NCBI RefSeq assembly: GCF_040958095.1
Contig: NC_091209.1
Span: 11,081,395-11,145,394 of the forward strand
Length of the DNA stretch: 64,000 bases
Direction of reading: 5' to 3'
Source: Procambarus clarkii
Lineage: Eukaryota; Arthropoda; Malacostraca; Decapoda; Cambaridae
The position numbers were made by a program, and so were the translations under genes. Positions 34,500 to 46,489 of the stretch are shown here, piece after piece (position 1 is the stretch's first letter; the number at the start of each line of letters is the position of its first letter). Under the pieces are notes generated by a model that was given only the letters and a program-made list of their open reading frames with translations, was not told the origin of the DNA and made no database searches.

Positions 34500-35345
34500 C
34501 AGTTAATTAGGAAGACAAAGCGTTCTCTCTGGTTCTCTGTGTCTCGTAGACAACCAGAGTGCAACTGCAGTCTCCGATTTTTTTATTTCCTTTTGGAAGG
34601 GAAGTGTGGTGGCCCGGAGGGATATCTGTGCTCAGCGTGAGAATTGGAGACCTTTCGTTTCCACCATTACAACAACAGAGACAAGTCTTTCCTGATCTGG
34701 AAGAAAGTCTGCAAGATAGTAAGTTTGTTTTCGCCAGTCCTTCACCTCCGTGGTTCTATTGTGGCGGATCCGGTGTCAGTCACAACCGAACTGGATTCTC
34801 ACTTTTAGACTATTAGACTTTTAGGCTATTATCTCCAGATCCATCTTTCCCTACACATAAGCCCCTTCTTGAATCTTTTCCCTTAGATTTTTGCACTCGT
34901 CTCCATCTTTCCAAAAACGATCCCTTATCTCTCAGAATCCCGTCTGCCCTGACCTTTACGGCAGCGGGCTAGGGTGATATTCAATGAGATGCTTCTCTAT
35001 TTCCCTCCATGCACATTTCGGTATTTACTGAATATTTATAAGTGGGAGTCATCGTCAGTCCCTGAGGATTGGCTTGAGGTGGTTCTACCTATTCAGAAAC
35101 CTAGTTCTCTAGGGTCATCGCCAAGGACTTCCGCCCCCATTGCTCTGAGACTGGGCAATCACTCTTGAACGTATAGTCAATGTGAGTCAGATAGGGAGAG
35201 TTAGTGATAGCATTCCAAGAACCATTTCTCAATTTGGCTTTTGCAAGTGTCTCGGCACGATTGATGTCATCGTAAACTTGGAGTTTGTTCATACTGCCTT
35301 TGCTGCGAAGACCTCCATTGTTCCCGGCCTTTTTTTACCTGGAAA
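34500..35345 (+). mobile_element. I-like LINE fragment, old copy
   Basis: Degenerate coding matches the ORF2 of the 42972 copy: SSSVPEDWLEVVLPI, then QFGFCKCLGTIDVIVNLE and VHTAFAAKT. Upstream, FLIWKKVCKIVSLFSPVLHL fits the linker before RT. Several frame shifts. Cut at 35345 by another LINE. Confidence 0.7.
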
Positions 35346-36490
35346 AAGGCGTATACACCACCTGGAGATAACCAGAGCCTCAAATGTTTATTCGGGTAAA
35401 AGTACATACATAAAAGATGAGTTGCAAACATAATGTTGGACTTATAGATAGAGCTAGTACAGTACATACAATACCTAAAGCCATTAATATGCACAGCGTT
35501 TCGGGCAAGGTGTGGGGGAAAAATCACCTGGACTAAAACTTAATACTAATCGAGATAAATTATAAAATATAAATTGTTGAAAAGGAGGAAAAAAAAAGGA
35601 TGTACATGTATCCAAAAAAGGGGAACATTGCAGAAATTAGCAATTATACAAGTTGGTAAACAAAAAATGTTTGAAAATAGCAAGACCTGGGTTGACATTT
35701 AGGGGGTAAGGTAGATTACATGGAGTTTATTAGGAAGTACTTAATTTTTTAAAGTACTGGTTGAGAGGGGTACAGCCCTTGACATGATTGGGAAAGTCAT
35801 TCCACATTCTGGGTCCCCTTGATTTGTCGAGCATTTCTAGTTTGGTTAAGTCGCACCTTTTTTTTTTTTTTTTTTTTTAAATATCAGGTATATTTAAATG
35901 TCTCTGGTGTGGTGCCCATGGGTTCTGTTACAACCTTCCAGGAAGCGTTTAAGGTCAGGCTTGGCATTACAGTTCAGTTTTAAATATAGAGAGTACACTT
36001 CAGAGGATATTCAGTGATGTAATATCTAACATATTCAAAGATTTAAGTAAGGGTACCGAGTGCTGTCTAGGGCCAGAGTTTGATATTGTTCTAATAGCAG
36101 CTTTGTGTTGAGTAAAAAAGGACGTAAATGATTTTGGGTAGTAGAACCCCAAGCACCAATACCATAATTGAGATAAGGATAGATGAGAGAGTAATAGTCA
36201 CCAGGGCAGGGCGAGGTAAATAATATCTGATCTTAAAAAGAATGCCAACAGTTTTAGAAAATTTTGCTATATTTTGAAAGTGGTCCTGGAAATTCAGCTT
36301 ATCCCTACAGCTTATCTTCAGCTTCAGCTTAAATTCAGCTTATCGGCAAATAAAATTGGTTTGAGGTGTCAAGAGGCATTTGGAAGGTCATTAATATAGA
36401 TGAGACAGAGGAGAGGGCCAAGTATACTGTCCTGTGGGATACCAAGAACATACTGGAGGCTGTCACTAAGGTGAGACTGAAGGTATTGGA
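35346..36490 (-). mobile_element. LINE fragment (RT with ND LPNA-type motif), minus strand
   Basis: The minus strand codes GIPQDSILGPLLCLIYINDL followed by PNAS (RT motif B region), then KLNFQDHFQN, TVGILFKIRYYLP and, near the 3' end, GPRMWNDFPNHVKGCTPLNQ. Frames are broken in several places, and the YADD region is missing between 36300 and 36369. It interrupts the I-like LINE at 35345. Confidence 0.75.
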
Positions 36491-36739
36491 GGGAGTCTAC
36501 CACCTCTGTATATTCTGTATACAGAGACTGTACCCTGTGTAGTTTGTACCACCACATGTACTCCACACCCACACATGTACTCTGTACCACCACATGTACT
36601 CTCCACCCCACCCTCAAAGAGCCGATGGGTATTGGATAATATATGTGAATAAAATATTAATTAATAATTACCAAAGTAATCAATTTATTATACAATTCGT
36701 GCATCCTGGGAATGGTCAGTAATTCGACTTGTGGAGCAG

Positions 36740-36975
36740 AGGACAGCATGGAGACCTTGTAGGACTGAGCACAGGAGGGCACGGAGACCTTGTAGGACTG
36801 AGCACAGGAGGGGACGGAGACCTTGTAGGACTGAGCACAGGAGGGCACGGAGACCTTGTAGGACTGAGCACAGGAGGGCATGGAGACCTTGTAGGCGAGC
36901 ACGGAGACCTCGTGGGACTGAGCATAGATCTTGTGGGACTGAGCATGGAGACCTTGTGGGACTAAGGACAGCACG
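36740..36975 (+). repeat. 33-bp minisatellite
   Basis: Five to six units of ggactgagcacaggagggca plus cggagaccttgta. The period of 33 keeps frames open on both strands. Confidence 0.9.
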
Positions 36976-37778
36976 GAGACCTTTTAGAACAGTGCTCCAA
37001 ATTTAGCTAGATCATTTGCTTGTAAGACGGGAATTGATTACTATCTCTTGAGTGCCTCTGAACAGCTTGTGAGCAGCAATATTCCGATTAAATAAAGAAA
37101 ATTTGTTGATACACTATCATCATCAAAGTGTTTGAATTGATTTGATTTGATAATTAAGATTGTAGTGAAGTCGTCAGCGAAGATGATAGCTGTTGATGGA
37201 TGGCACTATTAAAATAGTTTAAAAAAAGTTATAATAAGTTTTCATTCTATGTCAACTAATGATTTAAACAACTATTCTACAGTGCATCCTGTTAAAGGTT
37301 AGCACTTCGTAGAAATCTTGGTGCTTCTCAGTAAATTATAATAAGCACTATAAATTATAGATCATTATTAAATTTCATATAATAATGATGCTTTCGCTAA
37401 ACAACATTATATACAATACAAAACATCCACTAGACAGTGTGATATTGTAATTGCCAGAATTAGGCTGAGATATCGATATCTATGGCAGGTGGCTGCAGGT
37501 AATGAATCCTTAATGGTGAACATTCCGATTAGATAAAGGTTGTGCCAATTGTAAACTATGTCAACAAGAGCTGGAACACTCTCCATCACTATATCTGTGA
37601 GTGCTCTGTTATAAGTGACTTCTCACCAAATGGTATGAGGTACTTTGAGCTCTGTAATTATTTCATACACTCTGGAATATTGGAAGATATTCTTATGCTG
37701 TACCCAGATTTTGCTAATGAGGGCTAATAGATCAGTCTTACATATCTCTCTGTTCTCACCTTAGTCAGTTTTTTTTAT

Positions 37779-38024
37779 ACAAGAGTTGTTACATTCTTGT
37801 ACAGCCACTAGTACGCGTAGCAATTCGGGCAAGTCCTTAATCCTATGGTCCCTGGAATACGACCCCCACGAAGAATGGTTTAACAACCACGTACCCATTT
37901 TACAGTTGGGTTAAACAGAGGCTACAGTTAAGGATTTGCACCCAGTAAATCCTCCCCGGCCAGGATACGAACCCAGGACAAAGCGTTCGTATCCTGGCGT
38001 CTTACCACTACGCCACGGAGACTG
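37779..38024 (-). repeat. tRNA-derived SINE, family 3
   Basis: Near full-length copy. On the minus strand a tRNA-like head (gtggcgtagtggtaagacgc) and B box gggttcgtatcc. The head-to-body order is the same as at 6431. Confidence 0.85.
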
Positions 38025-38389
38025 GTGACAGTTGATGTATTTTTGTATTGAGGCAGGCATTTTCTCCCCCTGATTCCATGTATGACTAACCATCTTGTGA
38101 GAGGGGAATATTAGATGAACTTATAGGTAGTTCTTGATCTACACTGTGTAATATCTCATATAGAAGAGGGTAGCAGCACATTGCTGTGTAGACCTAATTT
38201 TCCTAATAAAAAAATACAATAGTGTAAGCTTTGAAAATCTTAAGAGAAATATTCTAAGAATAAATCTTAGATTTGTAGGAACGTCAACAGAAAACGATGT
38301 GGCGTTGGAATGTCTATGGGGTACACTTCAGCAAACAGGATTGACACGGACGACAACAAGTCACACGATGTTAGGTGGTCCACTACCAC

Positions 38390-38870
38390 CCCAAAAGGAT
38401 AGGTATGGGGTCCACTGCCACCTGTTGGATGGGTATTGGGTCCACTACCACCTGTTAAATGGGTATGGGATCCACTACTGTCCATAGGCAGTAGTGGGGT
38501 ACGGGGTTCACTACCGCCACTGGATGGTTATGGGGCTCACTACCATCCACTGGATGGGTATGGGGGTCCACTACTACCCATAAGATGGGTATGGGGTTCA
38601 CTACCGCCAATAGGATGTGTATATGGTTCACTACCGCCCACAGGATGGATATGGGGTCCACTACCGTCCACAGGGTGGGTATGGGGTTCACTACCCCTTG
38701 TAGGATGTTAATGGGGGGTTTACTACCAACTGTTGGATGAGTATGGGGTCCACTACCCCCTACAGAATGGGTATGGGGACCATTACCGTCCACAGGATGG
38801 GTATGGGGTCCACTACCACCCGTAGAATGGCTATAGGGTCCACTACCACCTGTAGGATGTTAAATAATCC
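38390..38870 (+). repeat. 30-bp minisatellite (gggtatggggtccactacc)
   Basis: About 15 units of ggatgggtatggggtccact plus accacctgtt, with internal variants. The core is shared with the 49310 array and the unexpanded copy at 56920-57000. Confidence 0.9.
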
Positions 38871-39068
38871 CCATACACATCGAGTGACTAGTTGTGGACC
38901 CTATATCCATCCTGAGGATACACTGGCAGTGTTGAAGGCAGCAATGTTCAGTGTACAGGTTCCCAAGTAGGAAGACTTGAGAGGCAAGACCGACGAGAGG
39001 CATCAACATCAGAGGCTGGTGTCACGTGACAGACTTGACGTGGTGAGAGGCAATGTTGTGTTATGTTA

Positions 39069-39140
39069 TCTCATCGTTGTAGATGTTCTTTACTACCCCG
39101 AGACTGTCTTTGTTGCCTTCCTTACTGTCTGGCTGTGGTC
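39069..39140 (-). repeat. module M, copy 1
   Basis: The minus strand reads EGNKDSLGVVKNIYND, matching the module at 42361. See the module M finding. Confidence 0.55.
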
Positions 39141-39783
39141 GTCTGAGATGGAGGTTATTTATAAGTTGATAAATCTCAAGGTAAACATTCAGCTCTAACA
39201 GGCAGAGCTGAAGAGGTTGGAGCAGTAGAGGGCGTGGAGGAAGGAGCTGGGAACCGCCTGACATCCTATAAGACTCGTCTTGAGACTTATTCCTCAAGGC
39301 ACTCGAGGAGTACCTTGGGGAGACGGAGACAGGAAGAGCGAGGAAGGTGATGGAAAGTCTTGTTTTGAGGACGAGAGGAGCACCGAGGACCCATCAGGCG
39401 TAACGTGGTGATCGTCGAGGACGCCACTTGTGCAGAATAATATTCTGAACAATGTCATCCTGGACGTTAATAAATATTATAAAGTGTAAATTTTCACACT
39501 TTAATAAGTTAAAATCACTCAATTTATCATTAACGAGCAATATCTTAAGTCAATCGACTGCAAATATTTAACATCATCCAATGTTGTCAGGGATTTTGGT
39601 TGTTGTGTTTGTTAGTCTGTTATTGCATATATTGTATATTGTAGTTGTGGAGCGGCCATTAACAGTTATGGACTGACGGACGATTACTACTTCACTGCCG
39701 ATTCTACTGCAAATGTTGCTCTGTTGTACCTGTTGTTCTGTTGCAACATTTACAATAGAATGTTGTATTTGGTTTGTGAAATA

Positions 39784-39955
39784 TGTGAAGACTTATACTG
39801 AATTTTGTAACTAGCTCATCAAGATTGTAACTTGCTTAGCTAAATGAATTGTTGGGTTCAGTCCCTGAACCCATTATGTGCCTCTGTAACTCTTTCCACC
39901 ACCGCTCCCAAGATGGGTATGGGGTGCATAATAAATGAACTAAACTAAACTGAAA
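39784..39955. repeat. short dispersed repeat, insertion defined by an empty paralogue
   Basis: About 170 bp containing ctgaacccattatgtgcctc and ccaagatgggtatggggtgc. The inverted paralogue at 51600-51780 lacks it and runs straight through. A related copy lies inverted at 46252-46380. Confidence 0.7.
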
Positions 39956-40093
39956 TAGATTTTGAAATTAACAACTTCAAACATTTAAGCTGGGGATCAT
40001 TATTGGTTAATTAGAGACTCGTTCGTATTTGGGGAAGTGAAGGAGTGGCTGTTGGCCAGTGATAATTGACACTTCAGACGCGCAAAATGTTAA

Positions 40094-40192
40094 CCAATGG
40101 GGTGAGTTTTAGGGTGAATGCCAACCAATCAGCGGCCGGGTTTGGTTGGCTGCTGGTTATAAAAGAGACGATGAGACAAAACTCACTTCAGT
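40094..40192 (+). promoter_or_regulatory. CCAAT-TATA-Inr promoter-like sequence
   Basis: Two CCAAT boxes (40094-40098; 40125-40129 in the strong context aaccaatcagcg), TATAAAAG at 40158-40165 and an arthropod initiator TCAGT at 40188-40192, placing the initiator A 32 bp after the first TATA base. The layout matches Pol II core promoters. No confident coding region follows. A nearly identical copy faces the other way at 51404-51500. Confidence 0.6.
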
Positions 40193-40254
40193 GTGGTTTT
40201 ACCTCACTTTTGGTGACCAGTTCCAGGTTCGTCTCTTGTAGTTTGGCTGTGTGT

Positions 40255-40345
40255 GGCGGGTCCCTTCCTTCCTTGCTCCCTCCCTCTGCTTCCTTGTTGC
40301 GTCCCTCCCTCCCTCCCTCCCTCCCTCCCTCCCTCCCTCTCCTCC
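40255..40345 (+). repeat. CT-rich tract with unexpanded seed (cttgttgcgtccctcc)
   Basis: (CCCT)n tract preceded by one copy of cttccttgttgcgtccctcc, the unit that is expanded into arrays at 50870-51315 and 51965-52310. Confidence 0.75.
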
Positions 40346-40369
40346 CTTGTAAAAATGTATAAATTCTAA

Positions 40370-42700
40370 GCTATATTAAGTTAACGACTACTTTAACTCG
40401 GCAACCTAGAGATGTAATTCTAGCAATGGGTGAAGTGAATTTTTTTTAAGCCATGAACTAGGTTCTGTTAATCTTCAGGATGTCCATCCATGGTATTTGG
40501 TTTTTTTATAACCATAGACGTTAATTATGTAACTTCCTGTCTAATATATATATTGTAAAATTGCCTTATAGAAGCATTTCAGTTGATTGTATAATTCCAG
40601 ACTTGAGTGTATTATGTAAATAGTTGTAATGTAAGAAGTTAGGGGAATACTTGGTCCTGACCATTGTACCTAAACGATAGTTAACTACAGGATCGTAGTG
40701 GTGCAGTTGTCAGCGCCTCGGAGGTCTACACAAGGCTGTAACAAGCCGGACAAACGGCAAGCAAGTCAGATGTTTCTCTTGGACACTTCCCAACAGTGGA
40801 TTACTTTAGCAGTTCAGAAAGTTTACTAATATACAATACAGCCATACACGTTTACTGTATGTTACTTAGGCCAATCTTGACACTTATTGTGGTAAATGAA
40901 GACAGTTGATTACTTTTAACAGCTTAACTAAATTGCTTAGCAGTCACTGTTGCTACAAAGGTGTTGCATTATTCGGTCTTCTAGTTTTTTTCTTTAACCC
41001 CTCCTTCCCCCCCAAAAAAAAAACTTTCAGCCTGATTCGAAAGTTGTCTACAAATATTTAATTATCCATAACCCTAGCTTAAAGGATTAACCAATGGTTT
41101 GAGTATCCTGGAAAGTAGTAACTTAACAGATAATTACACAAGTTAAATTAGTGATTACAAAGATAGCATTTTTCAATACAATTTGTACCTTGCCTTATTA
41201 ACCATATTCTTGCAGGAGGGTTAAGTGTAAATGGGCTAGTCTTAAATTGGCATTACTTTTCAGAATCCAGAATGCTTCTACTTAAAATACTGGTGTGGGA
41301 GTGTAGTCTCGGGACTACAATGCCCCAGACGGGTCCCTGGTGGTGGTGGTCTTCACGTCTCCTGAGTAAAACCAGTTGTCTGCACCAGTATTCGTCCCTT
41401 CCCAGAAGTCCTCCTCCAGGGAAAGTCTCTACAGTTCTCCCAAGACACTAAAGTTTCAAACTAGTTTTAGTCCTGTATTACGTCCAACAGTTGTCTTAAA
41501 GCGGCACTCTTGTTCTTCCAACACCTTCCTGCACTGGAAGTGCCCCAGCTTCCCTTCGCCCCTCACCCCCAGCTTGTCTCCCGGCCTTAAAGGCCGCAGG
41601 GAACTACACACTCCATCCTGTGGAATACCTGGCTAGTAAAATATTCTGGTTTTGATTTGGTTACTTTCTCTAAATCGCATAGATCAAGAGTAATGTGCTT
41701 AGAGTACCAAAGATACAGGTTTGACGCCTCAACATGGCTCTTGTTGTGCCCCTTTGAGTAAATTTAGATTAAATTTTAAACTGTTTCAGATGCATGAAAC
41801 AACGGCTGGTAAGAACTTGTGCGTAAATACTGATACCTACAGCTGGGATCAAGTTAACTCTTACTGCTAGTCTTGGCAGAGGGTTCCAGCTAATTATCAA
41901 GGATAAGGAAGCCTTCAGTCAGTCAGAAGTGAGTTTACTTGTTAATGTTTAACATGATCATAAATTATTGAAATGTGCATTAAACAGTCATCCTGCTGGA
42001 CTAATTTACTTAACGACCAAGAATTGTTGTAACACGACGTAATATTGTGATCCAGTTAATGTGGAGAAGCGACTATGAGGGCGGGGCGAGGGCCTGGAGG
42101 TGGTCATCCGGGTACACTGTCCTGCACCAACTGGTCTCACTGGAGGGTCTGTATGGCTTGTTTGACTTTATTAATTGGTCATTACAGCTCAAACTGTCAT
42201 GACATACTTGGTGTTTGGTAGGTTTAAGTGCAGGTTACTCATAAGGGGATCAACGGGTGTAAAGAGGTCCGTGAAAGGTAATATTAACTTAAAGATGTCT
42301 TGAGTCTTATCATAAGGAATATAATAGTTGTGATGTTACTCCCGTCCTCAGGCTCGGGTGACAACAGGGAAGGCCAAGAGGACCGTCTCGGGCTACTGAA
42401 GAACATCTATAACGAAGGCATAAAGTGGCAGGACATTGCCAGCATGTCAGTCCGTCGTCTGTGGGACCAGCCTGATACATATTTTTGCCAGAAAATGGCC
42501 TCGTTCGTTGAAAGGTTAAGTTGTAAAATATTAAAATTTATTATAGCACATAATTTTCTTGAATACCTTAACCAGGTTTTTTATAGTTTGTCTACACAAC
42601 TTGCCACCAAAATACCTTGAGTGAAGTTAGGGTAATTTTTAGTTTTAGGAAAATATATAAATCCTTAACTCGTTGGTTAAAGAAATTATTAATGGCTTGA
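40370..42700 (+). repeat. segmental duplication unit A, first part
   Basis: About 40900-42500 aligns in direct orientation with 52450-54240: cttagcagtcactgttgcta vs cttggcagtcaatgttacta, the pair at 41290-41640 vs 52830-53270 (tccatcctgtggaatacctg), and module M at 42361 vs 54121. Copies have many substitutions and indels, so the duplication is not recent. No intact gene is recognised; the 86-residue ORF at 41376 is not kept in the second copy. Confidence 0.75.
42361..42500 (+). repeat. module M, copy 2 (exon-like)
   Basis: Preceded by a pyrimidine tract and AG (cccgtcctcag). Reads DNREGQEDRLGLLKNIYNEG then IKWQDIASMS. It is not a family I recognise. Related copies at 39069, 49088, 54121 and 56707. 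Confidence 0.5.
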
Positions 42701-42971
42701 CTTGTCCCAAGACATTAGAACTAATGTACATATGGTGATTCACACAAAGTACCTCCCTTTCCACAAGACCGGAGTGTAGGCGGGTTACTTGTAAAACCTG
42801 GTTGTGGCACTATTTTGGGCCTCGTTCTCGGTGACCTCGCGAGGTATTTACGATGGACTTTTGTCCTGTCAGTGAGAGTATCTGGAAGGAACTTTGTTTT
42901 GCACGAGATAACAAATGTTAAAGTAACGAAAGTATATCCCTCTGAAGTTTCTATGAAATTTGTACAATCGG

Positions 42972-45240
42972 GTCTGGGAGTCGTCGTCAGTCCCTGAAGA
43001 CTGGCTCGATGCTGTTCTCCCTGTTCGGAAACCAGGGTCTCTAGGGTCATCCCCCAAGAACTTCCGCCCTATTGCCCTCACGAGTTGTCTGAAAGCTCTT
43101 TTGAACGTATGGTCAACGTTCGTTTGATGTGGTTCTTAGAACACCATCACCACCACCTTCCCTTTTCAATTTGGTTTTCGCAAGTGCCGCAGCACAACAG
43201 ATGTCCTGGTGAACTTGGAGGCCTATATTCGTACTGCTTTTGCTGCCGTCCTTTTTGACCTGGAAAAGGCTTACGACACTACCTGGCGGCATCATATTCA
43301 GTCTCGACTTCATTCTTTTGGCCTTCGTGGGAACCTCCCTCTCTTCCTCCGGAGCTTCCTCTCTCGTCGTTCCTTTCGTGTGCGGCTTGGTACTGCTCTC
43401 TGCCCCTTTTCAGCAGTATGAGGGTGTACCCCAGGGTAGTGTTCTGAGCACTACTTTTTCTAGTTGCCCTCAACGGTCTTCTTTCCTCTTTTCCTTCTGG
43501 CGTCTTCTCTGCTCTCTATGTTGATGATCTTACCCTTTGCTGTCGGTGATAATTCCCCTCTCCTTCAACGGCGGCTTCAACTTGAGATTGATGCCATGTC
43601 GTCTTGGGCTACCGATCATGGCTTAAAGTTCTCTGCGTCTAAGACTTGTGCTATGACTTTTACTCGGAAGCATGTCGTTCTTCGTCCCTCTTTGTCGCTT
43701 TATAGTCATCCCATTGTGTACAGGGATTCCGCGAAGCTTTTGGGGTTAGTCTTTGACACTAGTTTGTCTTGGTCACCCCATATCTCTTACCTGAGTTGAA
43801 TGCGCTAAGGCCCTTAACCTCCTTAAGGTTTTGTTCCATACTTCTTGGGGAGCGGATAGGCGCACGCTCCTCTATTTGCACTCCTCTCTCGTCCTATCTA
43901 AACTCGATTATGGTTGCCCTGCATACTCTTCTGCTTCTCCTTCTACTCTTCGTCGTCTTGATGCTTTGCACCATACTGGGTTGCGTCTCAGCTCTGGTGC
44001 CTTTCGTTCGACTCCCGCCCTTAGTTTATATGTTGACACTGGCTTTCTCTCTTCAGGACCGCCGTGACCGCTACTGTCTTCGCAATCTTGCGCGGTCCTT
44101 CCAACATCCTTCCTCTCGCCTCTGTCGTGCATTGACTTTGCCTCCTCCTGTGATTCCTGTTCCTCTTCATTGTCTCCCACTTTGTCCGGTTATCTCGCTT
44201 ACAGGATTCTCTTTGCTCATATTTCTTATGTTTCTCCTCGTATTGTTCCTTACCTCCGTGGAGTGTCCCCCTTTCCAATTTTTGTACGTCCTTGACTTGT
44301 ATTCCTAAAGTCTTTACCCCTCCTACAATTCTGAAAAGCCTCTTCCTTGAGTACTTTTCTTCGCACTCCCACTCTATTTCCATCTTCACCGATGGGTCTA
44401 AGTCTGCGGACGGTGTGGGCTACTGTTGTTTTTCCTGACCGTACTTATGTGTCGCCTCCCTTCGGAGGCTAGCGTCTTTACGGCGGAACTTTATGCTATT
44501 CTCTATGCTCTTCGTCTCTTGCTTTCTCATTCCTCTGTGGTTGTAGTTGACTCTCGTAGTGCCCTCATGACTCTAGGGTCCTTTAATCCTGTCCATCCGG
44601 TGGTCATCGAGATTCAACATTGGCAGTTTCTTATTTCTAGTAAATTTAAATCGGTAGAGTTTTGCTGGGTTCCCAGCCATATTGGTGTTTCTTTCAATGA
44701 GCGTGCGGATGCTGCCGCTAAGGAAGCTATCCGTTCTTGTCCTATCTCCCGTAAAGGTATTCCGACTTTTATCCTGTTATTCATTCTTGCCCGTTGGCAG
44801 GGCTGTTGGTCCTCTGTGGTTAGTAACAAGCTGCGCACTCTCAAACGTAGTGTCCCCCCGTGGCCTTCCTCCTGCCACCGTAACCGGCGGTGGGAAACTG
44901 CTTTGGCACGGCTGCGGGTTGGCCATACTCGCTTAACCCACGGTCACTTAATGGAGCGCCGCCCTCCTCCTTATTGTCCGAATTGTTGTCCCTCTTACAG
45001 TTGTGCATATCCTTGATGAATGTCCTGACTTCCAGGACGAGCGTGTGTCTTGCTTCCCGACCGTCCCTCGCGGTCACTTGTCCCTCGATAGAATTCTAGG
45101 TGAATCGGATACGTTTGATATCGTTCGCCTTATGCGTTTTTGTTCTTGTATTGGCATTCTTGGTGATATTTAGCGCCCTCTGATTATTTAGCACTTTGAT
45201 GGTGCTACATAGCCTTCCCGGTTTGGTGCCTTCTTTTGAT
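42972..45240 (+). mobile_element. I-like LINE with RNase H domain, 5'-truncated
   Basis: RT: FQFGFRKCRSTTDVLVNLEA, LFDLEKAYDTTWRHHI (motif A), EGVPQGSVLSTT (motif B), LYVDD region near 43515, KLLGLVFDTSLSWSPHISYL. RNase H: IFTDGSKSADGVGY, AELYAILYALRLLLSHSS, VVVDSRSALMTLGSFNP and WVPSHIGVSFNERADAAAKE. The tail ECPDFQDERVSCFPTVPRGH precedes a 3' UTR ending near 45240. RT followed by RNase H is the I-clade layout. Several frame shifts; inactive. It splits duplication unit A. Confidence 0.9.
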
Positions 45241-45509
45241 AATTACTTACTTGATAATTACCTTACCTTCTATGAAATTTATTAATGTGGAACAAGAGTG
45301 ATGCACGTATGTTGTGTTGAGCTTGTTCCATCAGTTTTAATTGTGAACTGATACTTGCATTGATGGATATACTTATTTGGTAAATTTCTACTTTACTATT
45401 TTTAAAGATGCGAGAGTCGGCCACAACCCGAGTAACGTCAACCTCGTGAATTGCAGAAGACTGTAACCTCCCTCTTGTGTGTGGCCGCCCACTGGCGGGC
45501 AGTGAGTCG

Positions 45510-45655
45510 CATGTCGGGACGCCCTGGTGGAGTAAGAGTACGGACGCTTGGGCTGCCGCATGTTGGGACGCCCTGGTGGAGTAAGAGTACGGACGCTTGG
45601 GCTGCCGCATGTTGGGACGCCCTGGTGGAGTACGGACGCTTGGGCTGCCGCCTGA
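45510..45655 (+). repeat. 58-bp tandem repeat, 2.7 units
   Basis: gggacgccctggtggagtaa, gagtacggacgcttgggctg and ccgcatgtt repeated nearly without change. Unit B (54890-54960) has a single copy, so the expansion followed the duplication. Confidence 0.85.
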
Positions 45656-45784
45656 ACGGGGAAGACTGGTGAACACTCCCGCTGATCTCCTGCGTTGGTC
45701 CATTATTATTGACCCCATTAATCCAAGCAACCTTTGTCCTCCTTCAAAGATCTCTTGTTCTACTAGTCTATCTTAGGCTAAAAG

Positions 45785-46052
45785 TTGCATTGTCCCTCTT
45801 ACAGTCGCTCATATCCTTGTTGAATGTCCTGACTTCCAGGACGAGCGTGTGTCTTGCCTTCCGACCGTCCCTCGCGGTCACTTGTCCCTCGATAGAATTC
45901 TTGGCGACTCTGATACTTTTGATATCGTTCGCCTTATGCGTTTTTGTTCTCGAATTGGCATCCTTGGTGATATTTAGCGCCCTCTGATTATCCCGCACAT
46001 TTGATGGTGCTACATAGCCTTCCCGGTTTGGTGCCTTCTATTGATAATTACT
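45785..46052 (+). mobile_element. I-like LINE 3' end fragment
   Basis: Very similar to 44990-45240: same ECPDFQDERVSC...SLDRILGDSDTF coding tail and same 3' UTR with ggtgctacatagccttcccg. Confidence 0.88.
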
Positions 46053-46087
46053 GACTTAAGCTAAAAGTTTTGCATCTGACATGGTTT

Positions 46088-46143
46088 AGTGTAGGAGCTG
46101 GAATTACAAATTAGAATTACTTTGTAATTCCAGCTCCTACACT
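46088..46143. repeat. perfect 23-bp inverted repeat (hairpin)
   Basis: agtgtaggagctggaattac(aaa) at 46088-46110 pairs without mismatch with 46121-46143 around a 10-nt loop. Unit B (55060) has only one arm. Confidence 0.9.
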
Positions 46144-46251
46144 ATTAGAATTAGCTCCTACTCCAATTGGAATTAATTTGTAAATTTTGTGTAGGAGCTG
46201 GAATTACTACAAATTAGTTGATAGTCGCGTGACAAACAGGTCTGATCTTGT

Positions 46252-46380
46252 CTTATGCACCCCATACCCATCCCGTGGGCGGTGGTGGAAAGGGTTAGAG
46301 CCACATAATGGGTTCAGGGAGTGAGCCCCAGAGTTCATTTAGCCAAGTGATAATCGTTTGAAGCTAACTGGACAATTGTT
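46252..46380 (-). repeat. short dispersed repeat, inverted relative to 39784
   Basis: ccacataatgggttcaggga and ccccatacccatcccgtggg match the reverse of 39850-39920. Confidence 0.65.
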
Positions 46381-46489
46381 AATGTTACATGTACACAATT
46401 ATTTACACAAATACATGCATATAGATGATAATCTCATATCAAGTGATACAAGAGGCTCTGAAGTCGCTAGTAACACTGTAGTCTTGCTT

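Larger units (their letters stand above)
45270..46250 (+). repeat. segmental duplication unit A, second part
   Basis: Aligns with 54640-55400: ttgtgttgagcttgttccat, agagtacggacgcttgggct and gtgaacactcc occur in both in order. Inserted within it is a 268-bp LINE 3' end (45785-46052). Confidence 0.7.

Noticed and set aside
40066-40362. 98-residue ORF beginning MTLQTRKMLTNG
   Set aside because: Its start lies upstream of the TATA box and it overlaps the promoter elements; conservation is explained better by the promoter.
41376-41636. 86-residue ORF in duplication unit A
   Set aside because: The paralogue at 52830-53270 does not keep the frame, so coding is unlikely.
45263-45730. 155-residue minus-strand ORF
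   Set aside because: Covers a 58-bp tandem repeat and differs completely in frame from the unit B paralogue.
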